This document shows, piece by piece, positions 17,136 to 25,466 of a stretch of 64,000 nucleotides of DNA. How positions within the stretch are numbered: the stretch's first letter is position 1; each line of letters begins with the position of its first letter. Source of the DNA: Vineibacter terrae (lineage in GTDB: Bacteria; Pseudomonadota; Alphaproteobacteria; Reyranellales; Reyranellaceae); assembly GCF_008039615.1 (NCBI RefSeq), contig NZ_VDUZ01000020.1, positions 1 through 64,000 on the forward strand, in the 5' to 3' direction. The notes beneath the pieces are model-generated. The model was not told the origin of the DNA, searched no databases, and saw nothing but the letters and a program-made list of their open reading frames with translations. Both the position numbers and the translations under genes were made by a program.

Positions 17136-19228
17136 TGGAGTTCCGCATCGCCGATACCTTCACCGACAGCCTGGCGCGCCTGACCGGCGAGGAGCAGAAG
17201 GCCGTCAAAACGACGGCGTTCGACCTGCAGGTGAATCCCGCCAGCCCCGGCCTGCGTTTCCACAGGCTCGACAAGGCGAAGGACAGGAACTTCTGGTCGG
17301 TCCGGGTCGGCAGCGACATCAGGCTGATCGTGCACCGCAGCGAGGGCAGCCTCCTGCTCTGCTATGTCGATCATCACGACAAGGCGTATACCTGGGCCGA
17401 GCGCCGCAAGCTGGAGACGCATCCGCGCACGGGCGCCGCGCAGATGGTCGAGATCCGCGAGACGGTGCAGGAGGTCGTTGTTCCGGTCTATGTGTCGGGG
17501 GACTCTCCCGGCACATCGAAACCGGCGGCCATCTCGAAGCCGATCTTCGCGGGTCGCTCCGACGACGAGCTGCTGGGCTATGGCGTCCCCGCCGAATGGC
17601 TGGCCGACGTCAAGGCCGCCACTGAGGACACGCTCCTGGTCCTTGCGGACCACCTGCCCGCCGAAGCGGCCGAAGCGCTGCTCGAGTTGGCGACCGGCGG
17701 TAGGCCGCGCGCGCCGCAGCTGGTCGTCGCGGCGGCAAGTCCCTTCGAGCACCCGGACGCACAGCGCCGCTTCCGTGTCATGAAGAACGTGGAGGAGCTG
17801 GAGCGCGCGCTTGACTTCCCCTGGGACAAGTGGACGGTCTTCCTTCACCCCGACCAGCGTCAGCTCGTCGAGCGCGATTTCGCTGGCGCGGCCCGCGTCT
17901 GCGGTTCGGCCGGCACGGGAAAGACGATTGTGGCCTTGCACAGGGCCGTCTGGCTTGCGCGCAGGCATACCGACGCCCGCGTGCTGCTGACGACTTTCTC
18001 AGACACGCTGGCAAACGCGCTGCGGCACAAGCTGAAGCGGCTGCTCGGCAACGAGCCACGCCTAGCGGAACGCATCGACGTCCATTCGCTGAGCGCCATC
18101 GGATTGCGGCTCTACAAGGCGCATGTCGGCGCGGTGATGCTGGCCAGCCCCGAGGTGATCCGGGAGCTGGTGCAGGAGGCGGCGCGCGCGGTGGCGGGAC
18201 ACAAGTTCAGCGCTCAGTTCCTGATCACGGAGTGGGAGCAGGTGGTGGACGCCCGGCAGCTGGGAACCTGGGATGCCTATCGCGATGTCGCGCGGCTGGG
18301 CCGCAAGACGCGGCTGGCGGAGGCGCAGCGCCGATTGCTGTGGTCGATCTTCGAGCGGATGCGCGAGGGACTGAAGGCTCGCCAGCTGGTCACGCAGGCC
18401 GAAATGTTCACCAACCTCGCGATCGCGCTCGCCGGGGCGAAAAAGGTGGTGTTCGACTTCGCCATCGTGGACGAGGCGCAGGACGTCGGCATCGCGCATC
18501 TGCGTTTCCTGGCAGCGCTGGGCGGCGGCCGGTCCAACGCCCTCTTCTTTGCGGGTGACCTCGGGCAGCGCATCTTCCAGCAGCCGTTCTCCTGGAAGGG
18601 GCTGGGCGTCGACATCAGGGGGCGTTCGCGCACCTTGCGCGTCAACTACCGCACCTCGCACCAGATTCGCACGCATGCCGACCGACTGCTGGGTCCTGAC
18701 ATGACCGATGTGGACGGCAATACCGAGGACCGCAGCGACACGGTATCGGTGTTCAATGGCCCGATGCCGACGGTTCGCACGCTGGCGAGCGAAGACGCGG
18801 AAGCCGAGGCTGTCGGCGCGTGGATGGCCGAGCAGGCAAAGGCCGGCGTGTTGCCGCACGAGTTCGGTGTGTTCGTCCGCTCCGCGGCGGAGCTGGACCG
18901 CGCCCAAGCCGCGGTCAAGGCGGCGGCCATGGCTTTCCGGGTTCTTGACGAGGAGGTCGAGACCACGAGCGGTCACGTGTCGATCGGCACCATGCATCTG
19001 GCCAAGGGGCTGGAGTTCCGCGCCGTGGTGGTGATGGCATGCGACGACGAGGTCATTCCCCTGCAGGAGCGCGTCGAGACCGTCGGCGACGACGCCGACC
19101 TGAAGGAGGTCTACGACACGGAGCGTCACCTTCTCTACGTCGCGTGCACGCGGGCGCGGGATCATCTGCTGGTGACGGGCGTGGAGCCGGCGTCGGAGTT
19201 TTTGGGGGATCTGGTCGAGAGCCGGTGA
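17135..19228 (+). CDS. RelE-like domain fused to UvrD/Rep-type SF1 helicase
   Basis: A 697-residue fusion. Residues 1-92 look like a RelE/ParE-type fold (LRFHRLDKAKDRNFWSVRVG, DIRLIVHR, LLLCYVDHHDKAYTWAERR). After a linker, an SF1 helicase follows, with Walker A GSAGTGKT at 257-264, an IVDEAQD Walker B near 445, the LRVNYRTS motif and a C-terminal LYVACTRARDHLLV motif VI. It has full length for UvrD-like helicases of defence loci. The RelE-like part could act as an RNase or a ribosome- or DNA-binding module; catalytic residues cannot be judged by eye. The ATG overlaps the previous stop (TGATG), indicating translational coupling. Confidence 0.88.
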   Translation: MEFRIADTFTDSLARLTGEEQKAVKTTAFDLQVNPASPGLRFHRLDKAKDRNFWSVRVGSDIRLIVHRSEGSLLLCYVDHHDKAYTWAERRKLETHPRTGAAQMVEIRETVQEVVVPVYVSGDSPGTSKPAAISKPIFAGRSDDELLGYGVPAEWLADVKAATEDTLLVLADHLPAEAAEALLELATGGRPRAPQLVVAAASPFEHPDAQRRFRVMKNVEELERALDFPWDKWTVFLHPDQRQLVERDFAGAARVCGSAGTGKTIVALHRAVWLARRHTDARVLLTTFSDTLANALRHKLKRLLGNEPRLAERIDVHSLSAIGLRLYKAHVGAVMLASPEVIRELVQEAARAVAGHKFSAQFLITEWEQVVDARQLGTWDAYRDVARLGRKTRLAEAQRRLLWSIFERMREGLKARQLVTQAEMFTNLAIALAGAKKVVFDFAIVDEAQDVGIAHLRFLAALGGGRSNALFFAGDLGQRIFQQPFSWKGLGVDIRGRSRTLRVNYRTSHQIRTHADRLLGPDMTDVDGNTEDRSDTVSVFNGPMPTVRTLASEDAEAEAVGAWMAEQAKAGVLPHEFGVFVRSAAELDRAQAAVKAAAMAFRVLDEEVETTSGHVSIGTMHLAKGLEFRAVVVMACDDEVIPLQERVETVGDDADLKEVYDTERHLLYVACTRARDHLLVTGVEPASEFLGDLVESR

Positions 19229-19301
19229 TGATGCGCGAATCGGGAAGCACATCGTTGAACGGCGTGACGCGCTACTTGTAACTGCCAAGTTGGGGGACCG
19301 C

Positions 19302-21557
19302 ATGAGCCAGACGGTATTCACAAAGGTGGATTTCACCCTGGGGGCGTTGATGGATTCCATCCAGCTGGGGTCGGTCGGCCTGCCGGACATCCAGCGCCCG
19401 TTCGTCTGGAAGAACGCTAAGGTTCGCAACCTCTTCGACTCCATGTACCGCGGTTTTCCGGTGGGCTACCTGCTCTTCTGGGAGAACGCCAACGTGGACG
19501 GCAGCAAGACCATCGGGACGGACGGCAAGCAGAAAGTCCCGCAGATGCTCATCGTCGACGGGCAGCAGCGGCTGACGTCGCTCTATGCGGTCATCAAGGG
19601 CGTGCCGGTGGTTCGCGAGAACTACGATTCGGAGCTGATCGAGATCGCCTTCAACCCGCTGCTGGAGCGGTTCGAAGTTTCGGACGCAGCGATCAGGAAG
19701 GACAAGTCGTTCATTTCGAACATATCGATCCTGTGGTCCAAGAACGTCGACCTTTTCGAGTTGGTCGACGAGTATCTCGACGGGCTCAAGACGGTTCGGG
19801 ACATCACTCCGGAGGAGCGGACCCGCATCCGCAAGGCGTTCACGAAGCTGCAGAACCTGCTGAACTTCCCCTTCACGACCCTGGCGCTGTCGGCGGGAAT
19901 CGACGAGGAGCAGGTCTCTGAAGTCTTCGTGCGCATCAACAGCGAAGGCAAGACGCTCAACCAGGCGGACTTCATTCTGACCCTGATGTCGGTGTTCTGG
20001 GACGAGGGGCGGGCGCAGCTCGAGGATTTCTGCCGCCAGGCCCGGAAACCCGGCATGGGGCCATCCCCGTTCAACCACTTCATCCAACCTGACCCGGACC
20101 AATTGCTGCGGGTATGCGTCGGTCTGGGGTTCCGCAGGGCGCGGCTGCAGTACGTCTACTCGATCCTGCGCGGCAAGGACCTGGATAGCGGGCAGTTCAG
20201 CGCCGAGCGCCGCGAGCGGCAGTTCGAGGTCCTGAAGCAGGCGCAGAGCCGGGTCCTGAACCTGACGTACTGGCACGATTTTCTGAAGGCCATCCTCCTG
20301 GCCGGCTTCCGTTCGGACAGGATGATCAGCTCGAAGAACAACCTCCTGTTCGCCTACATTCTCTATCTGCTGGGGCGGACGGAGTATGGTGTCGCCGAGC
20401 CAAAGCTGCGGCAGCTGATCGCCCAGTGGTTCTTCATGACGGCGCTCACGGGCCGATACAGCAGCTCCCCGGAATCCAAGATGGAGTTCGATCTGGCGCG
20501 TTTGCGGGTGGTCAACGACGCAGATGTGTTCGTTTCGGTTCTGGAGGATATCTGTGGCGCCACGCTGACCAACGACTACTGGTCCATCACGCTGCCCAGC
20601 GACCTGGCGACGGCTGCGGCCAACAGCCCTTCGATGTTCGCCTATTTTGCGGCCCTCAACTTGCACGACGCGCGGGTGCTCTTCTCCAGGCTGAAGGTGG
20701 CCGAGCTGATGGACCCGGCAACCAGATCGAACCGATCGGCTCTGGAGCGGCACCACCTCTTCCCGAAAGCACACCTGAGGTCCCTGGGTATCGTCGATCT
20801 GCGCGATGTGAATCAGATCGCCAATTTCACGATGATCGAATGGGGGGACGATAGCGATATCAGCGACGCGGCACCGTCAGCTTATCTTCCGGTGCTGCGT
20901 GAACGGGTCAACGGCAAGGACCTGGCGCGGCTGTACTACTGGCACGCTTTGCCGGAGAGCTGGGAGGCCATGACCTATCACGACTTTCTCCGCAAGCGGC
21001 GGGAGCTGATGGCAGGCGTGATCCGGGATGCCTACAAGCGGCTGGCCGGCGAGTTGCCCACCGAGGCCGGGAAGGTGGCGGTCCCGCCGGTAGAAAGCTT
21101 CGTCAAGGATGGGGAGGGCGTGACCATCGAATTCAAATCCACGCTGCGGACGAACCTGCATACCGGGGACAAGGATCCGAAGATGGAGCTCGCCGTCCTG
21201 AAGACGATTGCCGCCTTCCTGAATACCCAGGGAGGGACGCTCGTGGTGGGCGTCGCGGACGATGGAAATCCGGTCGGGATTGATGCGGACAAGTTCCCGA
21301 ACGAAGACAGGATGAACCTGCACCTCACGAACCTGGTCAAGGAGAGGATCGGCTCGCCGTCAATGCTGTACGTGCATCCGCGGTTTGATGACTACCAGGA
21401 CACGCGGGTTATGGTGGTCGAATGCCTTCCGGGCAGGGTGCCGGTGTTCGTCAGGGACGGAAGCGTGGAAAGATTCTACATCCGAACCGGCGCAGCGACG
21501 TCTGAGCTCTCGCCCAGCCAAACGCAGAACTTCGTGGCGCAGCGGTTTGCGGCTTGA
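19302..21557 (+). CDS. GmrSD (DUF262/HNH) protein fused to a Schlafen AlbA_2 domain
   Basis: A 751-residue three-part protein. DUF262 at the N-terminus has DIQRPFVW (29-36) and VDGQQRLTSL (85-94), the nucleotide-handling motif of GmrS. VFVRINSEGKTLNQADF follows near 205-221. An HNH/DUF1524-like site ERHHLFPKAH (His484, His485) with DVNQIANFTMI follows. From about 600 onward an AlbA_2 (Schlafen-type) domain appears: EGVTIEFKSTLR (Glu610) and LNTQGGTLVVGVADDG. GmrSD enzymes cut modified (glucosylated-hmC) phage DNA, so the protein would complement the methyl-sensitive operon upstream. ATG 19302 has GGGGGA upstream. It is 73 bases after the helicase gene, probably co-transcribed. Confidence 0.88.
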   Translation: MSQTVFTKVDFTLGALMDSIQLGSVGLPDIQRPFVWKNAKVRNLFDSMYRGFPVGYLLFWENANVDGSKTIGTDGKQKVPQMLIVDGQQRLTSLYAVIKGVPVVRENYDSELIEIAFNPLLERFEVSDAAIRKDKSFISNISILWSKNVDLFELVDEYLDGLKTVRDITPEERTRIRKAFTKLQNLLNFPFTTLALSAGIDEEQVSEVFVRINSEGKTLNQADFILTLMSVFWDEGRAQLEDFCRQARKPGMGPSPFNHFIQPDPDQLLRVCVGLGFRRARLQYVYSILRGKDLDSGQFSAERRERQFEVLKQAQSRVLNLTYWHDFLKAILLAGFRSDRMISSKNNLLFAYILYLLGRTEYGVAEPKLRQLIAQWFFMTALTGRYSSSPESKMEFDLARLRVVNDADVFVSVLEDICGATLTNDYWSITLPSDLATAAANSPSMFAYFAALNLHDARVLFSRLKVAELMDPATRSNRSALERHHLFPKAHLRSLGIVDLRDVNQIANFTMIEWGDDSDISDAAPSAYLPVLRERVNGKDLARLYYWHALPESWEAMTYHDFLRKRRELMAGVIRDAYKRLAGELPTEAGKVAVPPVESFVKDGEGVTIEFKSTLRTNLHTGDKDPKMELAVLKTIAAFLNTQGGTLVVGVADDGNPVGIDADKFPNEDRMNLHLTNLVKERIGSPSMLYVHPRFDDYQDTRVMVVECLPGRVPVFVRDGSVERFYIRTGAATSELSPSQTQNFVAQRFAA

Positions 21558-21566
21558 GGTGTCTCG

Positions 21567-21607
21567 AATTTGATCAAATTTAGGACGGTTTATGGTAATC
21601 ACATAAA
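21567..21607. promoter_or_regulatory. AT-rich palindromes upstream of the ATPase gene
   Basis: The 89-base gap holds a perfect 14-base palindrome AATTTGATCAAATT (21567-21580) and an inverted repeat TTTATG-N7-CATAAA (21589-21607) in strikingly AT-rich DNA. These look like operator or promoter elements for the ATPase gene starting at 21647, implying separate control from the operon upstream. Confidence 0.45.
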
Positions 21608-21646
21608 CTGCTCTAAATTCAATAAAGTCCTCTAAGATCGATCAAA

Positions 21647-22831
21647 ATGGACCCACGGGAAAATCCCTACGCCCCAGGCGCCGGCTCACCGCCGCCAGAA
21701 CTTGCTGGACGCGATGACGTCCTGGAACAGGCATCCATCGCCGTCGACCGCATCGGAAAGGGTTTGCATGCACGGAGCCTGATTCTCGTCGGCCTGCGCG
21801 GAGTCGGGAAAACGGTGCTGCTGAACCGGATGCGGCAGGACGCCGAAGCCAAGAAAGCCGTGTGCACGCGCATCGAGGCGCCCGAGGACCGCTCGCTGCC
21901 GGCCATGCTGGCGCCGGCGTTGCGGGCAGCGCTGGTCAGGCTCGACCGCCTGGAGGCCGCAGCGGCCGCCGGGAACCGGCTGCTGGGCGTGCTTGCGGGC
22001 TTTCTCAAGGCGGCGAAGATCAAGTACGGCGACGTCGAAGTTGGCCTCGACCTTGATATCGAGAAGGGGGTCGCCGATACCGGCGACCTGCAAACCGACC
22101 TTGCGGATCTTCTCGAGACGATCGGGATGGCCGCCAAGGCAGGCCGCACGTCATTCGTGCTGTTTATCGACGAGCTGCAGTACGTACGGGAGCCGGAACT
22201 GGCGGCCCTGATTCATGCGCTTCATCGCTGCGCGCAGTCGCAGCTTCCTGTCGCTCTGTTCGGTGCCGGCCTGCCGCAGCTGCGCGGCCGCATGGGCGAG
22301 GCGAAATCCTACGCGGAACGGCTGTTCGAGTTTCCGCAAGTGGGCGCGCTGGACGACCCCGCGGCACGCCGTGCCTTGAACGTGCCGGCCAACGCGCGCG
22401 GCGTGTTCTACGAAGAGGCAGCGCTGGCGGATATCCTGCGGCAGACCCATGGATATCCGTATTTTCTCCAGGAGTGGGGCAAGCACGCGTGGACCGCTGC
22501 GGCAAGGACGCCGATCACGCTGGCTGATGCACGAACGGCGACCAGCACGGCCCTGGCAGAACTCGACGCCAGCTTCTTCCGGGTGCGCTTCGATCGACTG
22601 ACGCCTGCCGAGAAGCGCTATTTGCGTGCCATGGCTGAACTCGGCGCCGGACCGCACCGCTCGGGCGACATCGCTGACATGTTGGGGAAGAAAGTGACGA
22701 CTCTTGGCCCGACACGCGCCGCCCTGATCAACAAGGGCATGATCTACAGCCCGGCGCACGGCGACACGGCGTTCAGCGTCCCCCTGTTCGATGGTTTCAT
22801 GCGCCGTGTCATGCCGGTGTTCGGCCGGTAG
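21647..22831 (+). CDS. AAA-family ATPase, Orc1/STAND-like ATP-binding protein
   Basis: A 394-residue ATPase. Walker A GLRGVGKT is at 49-56 and Walker B FVLFIDELQ near 167-175. The Sensor-1-like region VALFGAGLPQLRG follows, then a C-terminal winged-helix-like part (AEKRYLRAMAELG, SGDIADMLGKKVTTLGP). The layout resembles archaeal-type ATPases and the AAA proteins often found singly in genomic islands. The N-terminus MDPRENPYAPGAGSPPPELAGR is a family-like leader. It sits at the end of the defence operon behind its own AT-rich region. The function could be a DNA-binding switch or a defence sensor; neither is proven. Confidence 0.8.
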   Translation: MDPRENPYAPGAGSPPPELAGRDDVLEQASIAVDRIGKGLHARSLILVGLRGVGKTVLLNRMRQDAEAKKAVCTRIEAPEDRSLPAMLAPALRAALVRLDRLEAAAAAGNRLLGVLAGFLKAAKIKYGDVEVGLDLDIEKGVADTGDLQTDLADLLETIGMAAKAGRTSFVLFIDELQYVREPELAALIHALHRCAQSQLPVALFGAGLPQLRGRMGEAKSYAERLFEFPQVGALDDPAARRALNVPANARGVFYEEAALADILRQTHGYPYFLQEWGKHAWTAAARTPITLADARTATSTALAELDASFFRVRFDRLTPAEKRYLRAMAELGAGPHRSGDIADMLGKKVTTLGPTRAALINKGMIYSPAHGDTAFSVPLFDGFMRRVMPVFGR

Positions 22832-22961
22832 AGGCAGACGGGGAAGACGATCGACGTAGGTGTCGACGGCCGTGATGTGCCTGCGATTGCCGGATGCGGA
22901 TGGTGCGTCTTCTCGCAGGAGAACCCTCACTGCGGCCAGGAAGAGACCAGGTGGTCGCGCC

Positions 22962-23366
22962 CTACGGTGTGACCAGGCCGATCGTCGGGAAGTAGCTTTG
23001 ATACCGTCGAGCGTCGCGGGTCAGCAACGGGAAGCCGGCAGCGGTCGCATGGGCGCCGATGAAGACATCCGGCAGCACGCCGGTGCGGGTGCCGCCGTCG
23101 GCCCGATAGCGCTGGAACACCTTGCCGGCGAGGAAGAGGGCCGGGCGCGGCATCGGCGCCATGGCGATGCCGGCTTCGCCGAGCAGAGCGTCGAGGCTTT
23201 CGATCGTTGCGAAACGCACCGACAGCTCGGCGTAGACCACATCGTTGATGGCCAGCGTGCCCCTGATGGCCGCCGCATCCAGCTGCCTCACCGACCAGTC
23301 GGCCCATTCGGGATCGTCGGTGGCAAGGTCCAGCAGGACATTCGTGTCGACGAGCGTCACGCTCAT
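22962..23366 (-). CDS. vapC: VapC-type PIN-domain toxin
   Basis: A 134-residue PIN-domain ribonuclease with all four acidic positions recognisable: LVDTNVLLDLA (Asp near 7), VVYAELSVRF (Glu near 45), LPDVFIGAHA (Asp near 99) and LTRDARRY (Asp near 117). VapC toxins cleave RNA (tRNA or rRNA) and are normally held by a cognate antitoxin encoded just upstream. Here no complete antitoxin gene is visible before it; only about 27 codons of an open frame end three bases before the ATG. A GTG at 23369 is an alternative start. It is convergent with the ATPase gene and divergent from MazEF. Confidence 0.85.
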   Translation of the reverse strand: MSVTLVDTNVLLDLATDDPEWADWSVRQLDAAAIRGTLAINDVVYAELSVRFATIESLDALLGEAGIAMAPMPRPALFLAGKVFQRYRADGGTRTGVLPDVFIGAHATAAGFPLLTRDARRYQSYFPTIGLVTP

Positions 23367-23501
23367 CACTCACCGCGGGTCAGCGCCATGATCCTGTTCT
23401 GCCTCCTCCCGCAGGGCCGATCTGCCTCGGCTGGCCGGATCATTGCATGGAAGCGCGTAGCGCGTTACAGTTGCGCGGTTGCGGTTCGCAGGGAGGCTGA
23501 G

Positions 23502-23723
23502 GTGCCCGCACCGGCGGAACGCATGAGGGCGATGCGCCAGCGACGGCGAGAACAGGGGCTGCGCGAATTGCGGCTTGTGGTCCCCGATCCGCGTTTGCGG
23601 TCTGTCCGGCGGCGCCTGGCCGCCCAGGTCGCGCGTCTCACCAGAGACAGTGAAGATGATGCGCTGACCTGGATCGAAGCAGTTTCCGAGCTCGATAGCC
23701 CGGGAAATGATGAGACGCGGTGA
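23502..23723 (+). CDS. mazE: MazE-family antitoxin
   Basis: A 73-residue antitoxin, overlooked if only ATG starts are considered: the GTG at 23502 follows GGGAGG by five bases. The sequence MRAMRQRRREQGLRELRLVV with VPDPRLRSVRRRLAAQV matches the short antitoxin-MazE family found ahead of MazF in alphaproteobacteria. The C-terminal acidic half (DSEDDALTWIEAVSELD) would neutralise the toxin. Its 3' end overlaps the mazF start by 17 bases, so the pair is translationally coupled and probably autoregulated. Confidence 0.8.
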   Translation: MPAPAERMRAMRQRRREQGLRELRLVVPDPRLRSVRRRLAAQVARLTRDSEDDALTWIEAVSELDSPGNDETR

Positions 23724-24039
23724 CGTCGTCACCGTCGCGGCGGCGGGCGACTTCGGCAGGCCTCGACCAGCGGTGATCGTTCAGACCGATGCGTTTCCCG
23801 AAACGCATGCTTCGGTTGTGATTTGCCGGATGACATCCGAGGTCGTCGACGCTGTGGACTTTCGCGTCACGATCGATCCTAGCGACACCAACGGGCTGCG
23901 GGTGCGTTCCCAAGTGATGGCCGACAAGCCCGTCACGGTCCGCCGCGGCCGAATCGGGCGTGTCATCGGGCATCTGGAGGCCGCGGACATCGGACGGCTC
24001 AACATCGCGCTCGCCTTCGTCATGGGCCTTGCCGACTGA
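23707..24039 (+). CDS. mazF: MazF/PemK-family mRNA interferase toxin
   Basis: A 110-residue toxin with the PemK/MazF beta-barrel pattern: RRGDVVTVAAAGDFGRPRPA at the N-terminus, VIVQTDAF, then VRSQVMADKPVTVRRGRIGR and a C-terminal helix. MazF cleaves mRNA at short sequences. ATG occurs at both 23707 and 23710, and both overlap the antitoxin gene. It closes the defence island. The next 200 bases carry no gene. Confidence 0.92.
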   Translation: MMRRGDVVTVAAAGDFGRPRPAVIVQTDAFPETHASVVICRMTSEVVDAVDFRVTIDPSDTNGLRVRSQVMADKPVTVRRGRIGRVIGHLEAADIGRLNIALAFVMGLAD

Positions 24040-24242
24040 CATTGCGAGGGCGAGGCAATGGTGCGCCGCCTTCATCGAAAGCGGCGTCAGGTAGCGGGTA
24101 GCGCATGCGGTGTTCGGGGAGAAGCCTGAGGACAGGCCCTCTCCACTCGGAGTCAGAGACCGCGTAGGCTCTCTCCGGCCTTGGCCATCCTTCGACGTCG
24201 CTGAAGACGGGCCTCGCCCGACTGCGTGGGGAGGACGCGGTC

Positions 24243-24758
24243 TCAACCTTTCACCAGCGCGAACGACGACAGGAAGCGCTCCATGTCGGGCGTGGGCTCG
24301 CCGCCTTGCGGCTGATGGTAGAGCAGCTGGTAGAGCGTGTTGCCTTTCATCACGACCAGCAGGTTCACGACCTGGCCGCTGTTCTCCAGCACGATGCGGC
24401 GCGCCGGGGCGCCGTCGACCTTCAGCCGCTTCTCGCTGCTCAGCTTGCCGCCCTTGGTGGCGCCGTCGCGGGCGTTGTCCAGCGCCTGCTCCGGGTCGGC
24501 GGGCAGGGCGCCGGCCTGGTAGACGGCGTGGCTGGCCAGCAGGCCGCGCTGGCCCTGCGCCAGGCGCGCGAAGGAGAACTTCACCGTCCCGGCCGGTGTC
24601 TGCTGCTCGCGCTCCGTCACCGCCGGCTTGCCCGGCATCTCGACGCGATAGCCGGCGCCCGCCGGCTTGTACTCCTGCCATTGCTGGGCCGCCGCGCTGC
24701 CGGCCCAGGTCGCCAGGGCGACGGTCAGCCCGACGGCGAAGCAGACGATGCGGGACAT
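24243..24758 (-). CDS. Exported protein of unknown function, paralogue A
   Basis: A 171-residue secreted protein. ATG 24758 is preceded by AGGAGA; the first 23 residues (MSRIVCFAVGLTVALATWAG ending AAAQQ) form a clear signal peptide cleaved near AAA-QQ. The mature part (YRVEMPGKPAVTERE, LLASHAVYQAG, RRIVLENSGQVVNLLVVMKG, RFLSSFALVKG) is a beta-rich domain with periplasmic character. The next leftward gene shares the pattern MERFLSSFA/VRRLMSSFAPVGG and a similar length, so the two are diverged paralogues. No enzyme motif is seen. Confidence 0.75.
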   Translation of the reverse strand: MSRIVCFAVGLTVALATWAGSAAAQQWQEYKPAGAGYRVEMPGKPAVTEREQQTPAGTVKFSFARLAQGQRGLLASHAVYQAGALPADPEQALDNARDGATKGGKLSSEKRLKVDGAPARRIVLENSGQVVNLLVVMKGNTLYQLLYHQPQGGEPTPDMERFLSSFALVKG

Positions 24759-24953
24759 GACGGTTCTCCTTCTTGATGCGCCGACAGCGCGGATCGCGAG
24801 CACAGACAGCGAGGGGGCGTCGTTATTCCAATCCTGAAGGTGAGACGGGCTCACGACGGTTCCGCATGGACCGCGCGCCTCCCGGCGCGCTCATGGGCTT
24901 GCCGGCGGAAGAGCGCGGCAGGAGCTGCGCGGTCCGGCTCGGACTGTCGGGTG

Positions 24954-25466
24954 TCACCCTCCGACCGGCGCGAAGGACGACATCAGGCGGCGCACGCCGG
25001 CCGACGCGCCGGTGCCCTTCGGACCGATGCAGAGCAGCTGGTTCAGCACGCTGCCGCGCCAGGCGAACAGCGCGCTGACGACGCGGCCGTCCTTGTCGAG
25101 CACGATGCCGCCTGCCGGTGCGTCCGCGGCGGCCAGGCGCCGCTCGTCGCGCAGGATGCCGTCATCCGGCAGCGTGCCGCCGTAGCCGTTGCCGAGCGCC
25201 GCCAGCAGGGCGGGAAGGGCCACCTCCGTGGTGATCGCCACGAAGGTGGTGTCGTCCAGCGTCACGCGCCCGGCGTCGTAGCGGACCATGCCGAGAGGCG
25301 TCGGCGCTTCCGGCGCGGCCGGCTCGGGGCTGCCGCGCGTCTCGAGGCGAGAGTCCGACTCGGTCGGCCAATGCGCCATCCATTTCTGGGCCCAGGCCGC
25401 GGCGATGCCGAGATTCATGCCCAGCGACAGCAGCATCACGGCCCTGGCGATCCCCATGCGCTTCAC
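24954..25466 (-). CDS. Exported protein of unknown function, paralogue B
   Basis: A 170-residue protein related to the gene at 24243-24758. The GTG at 25466 was chosen because AAGGAG lies 7 bases upstream; an in-frame ATG follows three codons later. A hydrophobic leader (ARAVMLLSLGMNLGIAAAWA) targets it for export or anchors it. Shared features with the paralogue are the MVRYD/VKFSF strand, DGRVVSALFAWRGSVLNQLL versus QVVNLLVVMKGNTLYQLLYH, and the SSFA-x-V C-terminus. It is probably periplasmic; function unknown. Confidence 0.65.
   Translation of the reverse strand: MKRMGIARAVMLLSLGMNLGIAAAWAQKWMAHWPTESDSRLETRGSPEPAAPEAPTPLGMVRYDAGRVTLDDTTFVAITTEVALPALLAALGNGYGGTLPDDGILRDERRLAAADAPAGGIVLDKDGRVVSALFAWRGSVLNQLLCIGPKGTGASAGVRRLMSSFAPVGG

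Noticed and set aside
9909-21557. DISARM identity for the defence operon
   Set aside because: A PLD gene and a methyltransferase are present, but no DUF1998 protein or drmA-type helicase is seen.
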